Shown here: positions 39,490 through 46,245 of the stretch, piece by piece
How positions within the stretch are numbered: the stretch's first letter is position 1
Layout: the number at the start of each line of letters is the position of its first letter
Assembly (NCBI RefSeq): GCF_050749815.1
Contig: NZ_CP192735.1
Coordinates: 3,038,001 to 3,102,000 of the forward strand
Reading direction: 5' to 3'
Source of the DNA: Dyella_A sp050749815
GTDB taxonomy: Bacteria > Pseudomonadota > Gammaproteobacteria > Xanthomonadales > Rhodanobacteraceae
Length of the DNA: 64,000 nucleotides
The notes under the pieces: model-generated
What the model saw: the letters and a program-made list of their open reading frames with translations, nothing else
Database searches by the model: none
What the model was told of the DNA's origin: nothing
Translations under genes and position numbers: made by a program

Positions 39490-39820
39490 GGGCCTGTAGC
39501 TCAATGGTTAGAGCAGGGGACTCATCGAAAGGTGCCACCGCGGCGTAATCCGCGGCTGGGATCGGGATGAATTCAGGGAAACCTCAGCGGCGCAACGCGG
39601 CCGGTGGCAACCCTGAGCCAAGCCGCCGGTACACCGGCGGAAGGTGCAGAGACTACCTGAGGGCTGCAGTGCCCTTCATAACAGGCTCGAGCGTCCCGCG
39701 CCCCACCCGTACGCGCATCGTTGCGTCGCACGGCGGGCGAAGAGATAGTCCGCGCCGAGGGGAAACCTTCGGAACAAGCGAATCCCTTGGTTCCAGGTTC
39801 GAGTCCTGGCGGGCCCACCA
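39490..39820 (+). tRNA. tRNA-Ile (anticodon CAT, lysidine type), split by a group I intron
   Basis: Exons 39490-39525 and 39781-39820 join into a 76-base cloverleaf. The acceptor stem is GGGCCTG with CGGGCCC, the D arm TAGCTCAATGGTTAGAGC, the anticodon stem GGGGA with TCCCT, the loop CTCATAA, the T arm CCAGGTTCGAGTCCTGG, and CCA is encoded. The spliced sequence resembles E. coli tRNA-Ile2, which reads AUA after TilS converts C34 to lysidine, rather than either tRNA-Met. The intron is inserted directly 3' of the anticodon. No second tRNA-Ile(CAT) is in the window. Standard tRNA finders may miss it. Confidence 0.93.
39526..39780 (+). ncRNA. Group I self-splicing intron (255 nt) in tRNA-Ile
   Basis: Helices were read by eye. 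P1: the exon end CAT plus C39526 pairs with GGTG at 39531-39534 around a GAAA loop, with the U.G wobble at the splice site. P2: 39535-39559. P3: CGGGATG 39563-39569 with CGTCCCG 39692-39698. P4: TCAGGG 39573-39578 with CCCTGA 39611-39616. P6: 39623-39640. P7: GACTA 39651-39655 with TAGTC 39746-39750. P8: 39699-39703 with 39735-39739. P9: 39755-39772. R and S core segments GTGCAGAGACTA and AAGAGATAGTCC are present, and the intron ends in G39780. An extra P7.1/P7.2-like hairpin lies at 39656-39685. It contains no ORF. The insertion site and GTG guide match the Azoarcus tRNA-Ile intron. Confidence 0.93.
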
Positions 39821-40254
39821 TCTATAGATCCGGTGCAATTTGAGGAAGTGCTAGAACCTGCCTCAGACATGCATCTGGACAGAATCGACTGCCCGATGCA
39901 GTTCAACACGTCTCGTTGAAATTGGGGCAACTGGGGCTAGATCGGGGGGGGGGGGGGGGGCAGCCTTACAGCCCATCACGTGGCGCCCTATGCCCCTGTC
40001 AACACAGCGTCTGTGCGATAGGCGGCCTTTTTCTGGAAGTTTCCACGAAACGGAACAAGTGGCAGCGGCTCAAGTGCCGCAGACGGCTTCCAGCGGCTCT
40101 GCCGTCGACGGATAGGGGCGGCGCATGGCCACGCTGGCTATCGCATCCAAATCCGGGCACTGTCCGTAAACCGAGCGGACTTCCCAATTGCCGTTCGACC
40201 ATGAAACACGACGCCACCCGCTGGAGCCTGTCGCCTTTCGAGGCGGCGCGAGCC
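39821..40254. other. Gene-free stretch downstream of the split tRNA
   Basis: No gene, tRNA 3'-end copy or integrase remnant was seen here. The stretch is less GC-rich than its surroundings in its first part, then holds a run of 17 G (39944-39960). The last part is the leader of the ECF sigma gene. A longer reading of the sigma gene from ATG 40201 is possible. Confidence 0.6.
39944..39960 (+). repeat. Run of 17 G
   Basis: Seventeen consecutive G occur in a non-coding region 124 bases after the split tRNA-Ile. It could be a slippage-prone tract or an assembly error. It lies outside any gene I can support, so it would affect expression rather than reading frame. Confidence 0.9.
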
Positions 40255-40830
40255 ATGTCGACCCACGACCCGCAACCGAAGACTGCCGAGGACTGGGCTG
40301 CCGAAATGGCGGCGGTGGCGGCTCGTGCCGACCGTGAAAGTTTCATGCGCATCTACGACCATTTCTTTCCCCGCGTGCGTCTCTACCTGCGCGGTCTGGG
40401 TGCCGCCGAGGCGATTGCCGAGGAGCTGGCCCAGGAGGTGCTGCTGCGGCTGTGGCAGCGCGCTGGCATGTTCGAGGCCAGCCGTGGCAGCCTGGCCACC
40501 TGGCTGTTTCGCATCGCCCGCAACCTGCATATCGACCGCCTGCGCCAGGAGCGCTACTGGGTGTCGCTGCCGGAAGGCGTGGAGCTGCCGGAAGAAGCGA
40601 CCGATGAGGCGTTCTCCCGCGCCGAGAGCTACGCCGACCATGTGGACCTGGCACGGCGCATCGAGAAGTTGCCGGCCACCCAGGCGCGGTTGATCCGCAT
40701 GTCCTATTTCGAAGCCAAGACGCACTGCGAGATCGCCGCCGAGCTGGGGATGCCGCTGGGAACGGTGAAGTCCTCGCTGCGCCGCGCCTTCCTCAAGTTG
40801 CAGGTGGAAGTGTGCAGGGGGGCGGCATGA
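40255..40830 (+). CDS. ECF sigma factor, RpoE/ChrR-paired type
   Basis: The 191-residue protein has sigma region 2 (FMRIYDHFFPRVRLYLRGLG ... EELAQEVLLRLWQ, residues about 30-75) and region 4 (CEIAAELGMPLGTVKSSLRRAFLKL, about 155-180). It pairs with a ChrR-type anti-sigma that overlaps it by four bases (ATGA). In Rhodobacter and relatives this pair answers singlet oxygen and other oxidants. The start at 40255 (MSTHDPQ) fits usual length; ATG 40201 would add 18 residues without a ribosome site. Confidence 0.88.
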   Translation: MSTHDPQPKTAEDWAAEMAAVAARADRESFMRIYDHFFPRVRLYLRGLGAAEAIAEELAQEVLLRLWQRAGMFEASRGSLATWLFRIARNLHIDRLRQERYWVSLPEGVELPEEATDEAFSRAESYADHVDLARRIEKLPATQARLIRMSYFEAKTHCEIAAELGMPLGTVKSSLRRAFLKLQVEVCRGAA

Positions 40831-41504
40831 ACCCGCGCCATCACCTGGACGAGGCGACCCTGGTCAGCTACGCCGCCGGCGCGATGTCCGACGGCCTGCG
40901 CGCCGTGGCGGCGACCCATCTGGAGGTCTGTGGACACTGCCGCCAGCAGCTGGCGTTTGCCGAGCGCATCGGCGGCTTCCTGCTCAGCCAGCGCCAGCCG
41001 GCCGAGGAGGGCAGCCGCCATGCGCAGCTGCGCGCGCAGATGCTCGCCCGGCTCGATGCGACGGCGCCCACCCCGCCGCGTCTGGGCGGCGAGGACGATG
41101 CGCCCGCCGAGACCACTGATATCGACCTGCTGCCGCGGCCGCTGCGCCCGTATTTCGGCTCGTCCTGGCGCGACTTGCGCTGGCGCTGGACCGCTCCCGG
41201 CGTGCACATGATCCGCGCCGCGCGGCCCACCGGCGACAACCTCATCCTGCTGAAGATCGCGCCCGGCAAGAGCATGCCGGTGCACAGTCACGGCGGCTCC
41301 GAGCTGACCCAGATCCTCAAGGGCGCGTACGACGACGCGCTGGGGCACTTCGGGCCGGGCGACATGGCCGATCTGGACGGCGAGGTCGAGCATCAGCCGG
41401 TGACCTCGCCGGGCGTACCGTGCATCTGCGTCGCCGCGCTGGACGCTCCGCTGCGCTTCCCGGGCTGGTTCGCGCGCAAGGTGCAGCCGCTGGTAGGGCT
41501 GTAG
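40827..41504 (+). CDS. ChrR-family anti-sigma factor with cupin domain
   Basis: The 225-residue protein has an N-terminal zinc anti-sigma domain with the H-x3-C-x2-C motif at His31, Cys35 and Cys38 and an early histidine (His5/His6). The C-terminal cupin has candidate zinc ligands His153, His155, Glu159 and His189, the same layout as Rhodobacter ChrR. The cupin is needed in ChrR for sensing singlet oxygen, so this protein likely holds the upstream sigma inactive until oxidative stress. It overlaps the sigma gene. Confidence 0.9.
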   Translation: MNPRHHLDEATLVSYAAGAMSDGLRAVAATHLEVCGHCRQQLAFAERIGGFLLSQRQPAEEGSRHAQLRAQMLARLDATAPTPPRLGGEDDAPAETTDIDLLPRPLRPYFGSSWRDLRWRWTAPGVHMIRAARPTGDNLILLKIAPGKSMPVHSHGGSELTQILKGAYDDALGHFGPGDMADLDGEVEHQPVTSPGVPCICVAALDAPLRFPGWFARKVQPLVGL

Positions 41505-41554
41505 ACCGTCGGCGTCTGCCTCACAGGAAGGCGGACATCCTGCGAATGAAGAAG

Positions 41555-41583
41555 GAGCCCCGCCGCCTGGCGTGGCTCTTTCT
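41555..41583 (+). terminator. Terminator after the sigma/anti-sigma pair
   Basis: GAGCC (41555-41559) and CGCC (41561-41564) pair with GGCG (41569-41572) and GGCTC (41574-41578), with one C.T mismatch and a GCCT loop, followed by TTTCT. It lies 50 bases after the chrR-like stop. Confidence 0.75.
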
Positions 41584-41778
41584 CGCTATATCACCGCGCA
41601 TCGTCCTGGTCGGCCCCAGTCCTACGTGGTCCCGAGTTGGTTTTCACCGGCGAAACGGAGGTGTTCTTCGCGGGTCGGCACCGGCCTGCTCGGCCAGCGA
41701 CGAACGGGGCAGCCGAGCGCCCGATGGCAGGCCGACGCGCGCGATTCTCCGGCCCCGCGCAACATCGGCGGGCGCGAA

Positions 41779-43359
41779 TTAGGCCGCGGCGTGCCGCCGC
41801 CCGGTGCGCTCGCGGTGCTCACCCACCATCCGCTCGACGAAGGCGCGATGGTCGGGCAGGTCGCCGAGGGCGTGCTGCGCCACCTGCTGGATCGCTGCAA
41901 ACTCGCGCCGCGCCTCGTCGGCCTGCGGGTAGGCGTGGCGCATCGGCTCGAGATCGGTGTGGAACTCCATGCCGTACAGCACGTACTGCCAGCTCGCCAT
42001 CTGGAACATCTCCAGGTCGCTGACGAAATCCAGTCGATGCGGCGGTCGATGCCGCCACAGCGCCAGCTTGTCCTGCAGCGTCGGCGGGATGCTGGCGGGG
42101 TCGGCGTTGTCGATCCAGAACGGCGTGTCGCCGCGCTGGCTGATGCAGTAGTGCATCTTGATGAAGTCGATGATCCGCTCGTAGCGAGCCACCATCATCG
42201 CGTTGTGCTGGCGGGCGATGCGCGGCAGGTCGTCGAGGTCGGCCGGCAGCGCGTGGGTGAGCAGGTAGGCGCCCAGCTCCACCAGGGCGATGCCGGTGGA
42301 TTCCAGCGGTTCAACGAAGCCACCGGCCAGCCCGACCGCCACGCAGTTGTGCCGCCAGTGCTCGGGCCGGTAGCCGGTCTCGAAGCGGATGCGCAGCGGC
42401 GTCAGGTCCTCGGCCGAAGGGCCGAGGTAATCGCGCAGCACCTGCTCGGCGCGCTCCTCGTCGCTGTGCCGCGAGGAGTACACGTAGCCCACGCCGCGGC
42501 GCTGCTGCAGGCCGATGTCCCAGGTCCAGCCGGCCTCCTGCGCGGTGGCGATGGTGTAGGAGGGAATCGGCGCATCGGGCCGCTCGTACGGCACCTGCAT
42601 GGCCACGGCGCGATCGGCGAACAGCACGTCGGCCCGGCTGTGGAACGGCGACTGCAATGCGCCATCGATGAGGTGCCCGCGCAGGCCGGTGCAGTCCACG
42701 TATAGGTCGGCCGTCATGGCGCCGAGCTCGCTGGTGATCAATCGCGCGATGGCGCCGCGTTCGTCCAGCTCGGCGCGCTCGACGGTCGCCACGTGGCGAT
42801 GCACGCCGAGTACTTCGGTACCGTGTTCGGCCAGCACTTTGGCGAAGCAGGCGGCATCGAAATGGAAGGCGTGGTTCAGCGGCCCCTGGTAGTCGCCGTC
42901 CTGCGGGCGCTTGGGCGCGCGCTGGTGCTGCACTACCCGGCTCTGCATCGCTACCGCCTCGGCGAACGACAGGCCCGTCGGCGCCTCGCCCAGCAGCCAG
43001 TACGGCAGCAGCTCCGGTCCGCCCGGACGCTGGCTGGGCAGGCTGAAGGGATGGAAGAACGCCTCGCGTCCCGGCGCGCCCGGCGGTCGCACCCAGTGGC
43101 GATAGTGGATGCCTTGCTTGTAGGTGGCGTGGGCACCGTCGAGGAAGCGGCGCTCGTCCAGCCCGATCGCGGCCAGTGTGCCGCGGATCGACGGGAACGT
43201 GGCCTCGCCCACACCCAGCAGGCCGATGTTCTCGGCCTCCACCAGGTGCACCTGCACCGCCGAAGGATCGCTCGAACGCATCGCCTTGGCCAGGTAGCAC
43301 GCCACCAGCCAGCCGGCGGTGCCGCCGCCAACGACCAATACTTTCTTCAACCGCGCCAT
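41779..43359 (-). CDS. Flavin-dependent tryptophan halogenase-family protein
   Basis: The 526-residue protein has the FAD-binding GGGTAGW at residues 11-17, Lys81 in the position of the PrnA catalytic lysine (TYKQGIHYRHW), WTWDIGL in place of the usual WxWxIP motif, and the PLESTGI segment holding the active-site glutamate. It therefore belongs to PF04820. Relatives beside TonB receptors and glycosidases in Xanthomonas and Caulobacter have no proven substrate, so tryptophan itself is unlikely. The ATG at 43359 matches the MARLKKVLVVGGG start. It is 199 bases downstream of the TonB receptor gene. Confidence 0.85.
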   Translation of the reverse strand: MARLKKVLVVGGGTAGWLVACYLAKAMRSSDPSAVQVHLVEAENIGLLGVGEATFPSIRGTLAAIGLDERRFLDGAHATYKQGIHYRHWVRPPGAPGREAFFHPFSLPSQRPGGPELLPYWLLGEAPTGLSFAEAVAMQSRVVQHQRAPKRPQDGDYQGPLNHAFHFDAACFAKVLAEHGTEVLGVHRHVATVERAELDERGAIARLITSELGAMTADLYVDCTGLRGHLIDGALQSPFHSRADVLFADRAVAMQVPYERPDAPIPSYTIATAQEAGWTWDIGLQQRRGVGYVYSSRHSDEERAEQVLRDYLGPSAEDLTPLRIRFETGYRPEHWRHNCVAVGLAGGFVEPLESTGIALVELGAYLLTHALPADLDDLPRIARQHNAMMVARYERIIDFIKMHYCISQRGDTPFWIDNADPASIPPTLQDKLALWRHRPPHRLDFVSDLEMFQMASWQYVLYGMEFHTDLEPMRHAYPQADEARREFAAIQQVAQHALGDLPDHRAFVERMVGEHRERTGRRHAAA

Positions 43360-43558
43360 CGCTTGCGCCTCCGGTTCACGTCGCCGGCCGCTCCGTCTGC
43401 TCACCGGCGAACGATAAAGAAAGGCCGGGCCTCCTGGGTGGAGACCCGGCCGATGCGCCATTCAAGGGGAGGGTGCCGGTGTCAGCTCCTGCAACACCGG
43501 CTTGGGAACGGCAAAAGGGGAGCGGCGCGACCGTCATGACGCGCCGCCGTCGATCAGC

Positions 43559-45976
43559 TCAGAACCAGAAGCCGAACTGCACGCCGTAGGTGCGCGGCGG
43601 CAGATACTGCGAGGTGAAGGCCACCGTGCCGTTGGCGAGCAGGGTGCTGCCGGCGGCGCTGCTCTTGACCCGGCCGTCGCTGACGTTCTGCACGTAGGCG
43701 TTGATGTACCACTTGTCGCCCGGCTCGGAGTAACGCAGGGCCAGGTCGGTACGCACGTAGGCCTTCTGCTTGTCGCCGTCACCGAAGTTGAACCAGCTCA
43801 GCCACTGTGCGCTCTGGTACTGCGAGCTGATCCGCGGGGTCAGCCGGCCACCGTTGCCGAGCACGAAGTCGTGCTCGTAGATCGCGGTGAGCGACACGTC
43901 CGGCGCGTGCGGCAGATCGTTGCCGGTGATGTCCGCGCAGTTGTTGCTGATGGTCGACTCCGGCGGGCAGGCGGTGGGCACGTAGTAATCGTTGCTGGCC
44001 GCGTAGCGCTCGGTACCCAGCTTCTTCTCCGGGATCACCGAGAGCACCAGCGTGGCGCGATCGTGGTTCTGCGAATAGGCCAGCTCGGACTCCAGGCCGC
44101 CCACCTTGGTCTTGCCGCCCACGTTGGCGAAGCCCAGGCCGTGCGTGCCGTCCGGGTAGGTCACCGGCGCGGACAGCTGGTAGTTCTTGAACACCTCGTA
44201 GTAGGCCGCGCTGTTCCAGGTCAGGTGGCCGTCGAGGAAGGAGAACTTGGTGCCGATCTCGTAGTTGGTCAGCGTCTCGGGCTTGTACAACGCGCCGCCG
44301 TCCTGGGTGCCGCCGGACTTGTAGCCGGTGGACACGCTGGCGTAGATCAGCCCGGTCGCACCCAGGTCGTGGTCCACGCGCAGCAGCCAGGTCGGCTTGC
44401 TCTTGCTGTAAGTGCCGTCGTTGTGTTGGCTGATGTTGAAGCCGGCATCGCCGGGGTTCTGCCACGGCGAGAGCGGCAGTTGCGGATACGCCGCGTCGTA
44501 GCCCCAGCCCCAGTTGATGCCGCCGCGGTTCTCGCGCTTGTCGTGCGACCAGCGCGCGCCGCCGGTGAGGCGCCAGGTGTCGCTCATATGCCAGGTGGCC
44601 TGGCCGAACGCCGCCGACGACTCCACCAACTCTTCGGGCTGGATGAACGAGCCTTGCCAGCTCACGGTGCCGTGCTGGGTGCCGTTCATGATCGGGATGT
44701 CGAAGCGGATGTTGTTGTTCTCGTGGGCGTAGTACAGGCCCAGGATCCAGTCGACGGTCTGCTCGCCGGTGGACTTCAGGTCCAGCTCGTGGCTGTAGCT
44801 GGAGTAGTTGGAGAAGTTGGTGCGGTCTTCCTGGTACACGCCGTTGGTGGTGAAGCTGGTGGGTACGTTGACGCCGCCGTCCTGGTCGAAGTCGCTCTTG
44901 CCGGAGTAGCGGTTGTAGCCGGCCACGTAGGTCAGGTCGAGGCCATCGCCGAGCTGCCAGTCCATGCGGCTGCGCACCGACTTGGCGGTGCGGTCGAGGT
45001 ACGGCGCCACATCGGCCAGGGTCGACCAGAACTTCTGCCCGGGCCGCGGCTGCTGCATCAGATTCATGCTGGGCGTGCCGCGGTCGGTGAAGTACTCGTA
45101 GGACAGATCCCACAGGAAGTTGTCCGACGGCTTCCAGCGCGCGCTCACGCGGGCGGCCGACTGGTCCTGCGCGTTGTACTTCTTGCCGCCCTTCACGAAG
45201 TCGTTCGGGTCGATCGGCTGGAACGCCGCCGGGTCGCCGCCCGTGGCCAGGTAGGTGGCGCGCTGCTGGTCCACCGAGGGGATCTGGCCGATCGGGTTCT
45301 GGTAGTCGACGTAGCCGTCGTGCTGCTGGTGCACGGCCGCCACGCGCATGGCGAAGGTGCTGCTGATCGGCAGGTTCACCGCGGCGCGCACGCCGCTCTG
45401 GTTGTAGTTGCCCGCCTCGATGCTGCCGTTGCCGTAGAAGCCGCCTTCGATGTCCGGCTTGGCGGTGGTGAAGCTGATCGCGCCGGCGGTGGAGTTGCGT
45501 CCCCACAGCGTGCCCTGCGGGCCGCGCAGCACTTCCACGCTGTCCATGTCCAGCAGCAGGCTGGACGCCGCTTCGGCGCGCGGGCTGTAGACGCCGTCGA
45601 CAAAGGTGGCCACCTCGGGGTCGGCGTATTCGGTCTTGGCGCTGTCGTTGCCGATACCGCGCAGGGTGAGCGTGACCACGCCGTGGTCGCCCTGCGAGGT
45701 GCCCTGCAGGCCGGGCACCAGCTTGGTGATGTCCTGCACGGTCATCACCCGCTCCTTGTCGAGCGTGTTGGCGGAGATCGCACTGACCGCCACCGGCGTC
45801 TTCTGCAGCGGGGTTTCGCGCTTGGTCGCGCTCACCTGCACCGCGTCCAGCTGGGTCACTTTCTTCTTTGCCGGCGCCGCATCGGACGACGACGCGTCCT
45901 GCGGGGCAGCGAGTACGGTGCCTGGAGCGAGCACCAGGGTCATGGCGACATACAACGCCGAGTAGCGCAGCTTCAT
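43559..45976 (-). CDS. TonB-dependent receptor
   Basis: The 805-residue outer-membrane protein has a signal peptide (about residues 1-24) and a TonB box-like segment near residue 45 (LDAVQVSATKRETPLQKTP). A plug domain (residues about 50-160, with VEVLRGPQGTLWGRNSTAGAI) is followed by a 22-strand barrel ending in phenylalanine (GVQFGFWF). It is of the iron/sugar-type long receptor used for active uptake of large substrates. The palindromic operator 73-90 bases upstream of the start ties it to the LacI-type gene and to GH3, so a beta-glucoside is the likely ligand. GGAGGGGG precedes the ATG. Confidence 0.92.
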   Translation of the reverse strand: MKLRYSALYVAMTLVLAPGTVLAAPQDASSSDAAPAKKKVTQLDAVQVSATKRETPLQKTPVAVSAISANTLDKERVMTVQDITKLVPGLQGTSQGDHGVVTLTLRGIGNDSAKTEYADPEVATFVDGVYSPRAEAASSLLLDMDSVEVLRGPQGTLWGRNSTAGAISFTTAKPDIEGGFYGNGSIEAGNYNQSGVRAAVNLPISSTFAMRVAAVHQQHDGYVDYQNPIGQIPSVDQQRATYLATGGDPAAFQPIDPNDFVKGGKKYNAQDQSAARVSARWKPSDNFLWDLSYEYFTDRGTPSMNLMQQPRPGQKFWSTLADVAPYLDRTAKSVRSRMDWQLGDGLDLTYVAGYNRYSGKSDFDQDGGVNVPTSFTTNGVYQEDRTNFSNYSSYSHELDLKSTGEQTVDWILGLYYAHENNNIRFDIPIMNGTQHGTVSWQGSFIQPEELVESSAAFGQATWHMSDTWRLTGGARWSHDKRENRGGINWGWGYDAAYPQLPLSPWQNPGDAGFNISQHNDGTYSKSKPTWLLRVDHDLGATGLIYASVSTGYKSGGTQDGGALYKPETLTNYEIGTKFSFLDGHLTWNSAAYYEVFKNYQLSAPVTYPDGTHGLGFANVGGKTKVGGLESELAYSQNHDRATLVLSVIPEKKLGTERYAASNDYYVPTACPPESTISNNCADITGNDLPHAPDVSLTAIYEHDFVLGNGGRLTPRISSQYQSAQWLSWFNFGDGDKQKAYVRTDLALRYSEPGDKWYINAYVQNVSDGRVKSSAAGSTLLANGTVAFTSQYLPPRTYGVQFGFWF

Positions 45977-46048
45977 GTACTTCCCCCTCCACATAGTCTG
46001 ATGGTTCGTTGCCGGCACGACGGTGCCGGCCGGATCTGCTATCCCCGA

Positions 46049-46066
46049 AATGACAGCGCTGTCATT
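46049..46066. promoter_or_regulatory. LacI-family operator upstream of the TonB receptor gene
   Basis: AATGACAGCGCTGTCATT is a perfect 18-base palindrome with the central CG of LacI-family operators. The same core TGACAGCGCTGTCA appears at 48839-48852 upstream of the GH3 gene. It lies 73-90 bases upstream of the receptor start codon. Confidence 0.85.
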
Positions 46067-46245
46067 ACCGATGATAAAAGTTTCGTTCGCTGGAAGCTTG
46101 ACGCGCGGCAGCACACCTTTTGATCGCGGCAACTTCCTGTTTTTACTCGAATCTCGTCATCTTCTTGGCTTCGGCTCGCGGCGCTTTTGGTGCGCAGCAA
46201 GTCAATTCGCGGGAACGGGACCGGCGTCGACCCCGTTCCGTCGGC

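Noticed and set aside
39567..39827. An 86-codon plus-strand ORF across the group I intron, as a possible homing endonuclease
   Set aside because: No ribosome site, no LAGLIDADG, GIY-YIG or HNH motif, and it overlaps the intron core and tRNA 3' exon, whose RNA structure explains the sequence.
39573..39838. Minus-strand ORFs with a WARQDSNLEPR-like sequence near the tRNA
   Set aside because: This is the familiar artefact of translating the antisense of a tRNA 3' half; it is not a protein gene.
39490..40254. tRNA as an integration site for a genomic island
   Set aside because: No integrase and no copy of the tRNA 3' end were found downstream in the window; the insertion in the tRNA is fully explained by the intron.
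43502..46123. 873-codon plus-strand ORF opposite the TonB receptor
   Set aside because: Antisense shadow; the minus-strand protein has signal peptide, plug and barrel, while this one has only low-complexity V/H/R/A sequence.
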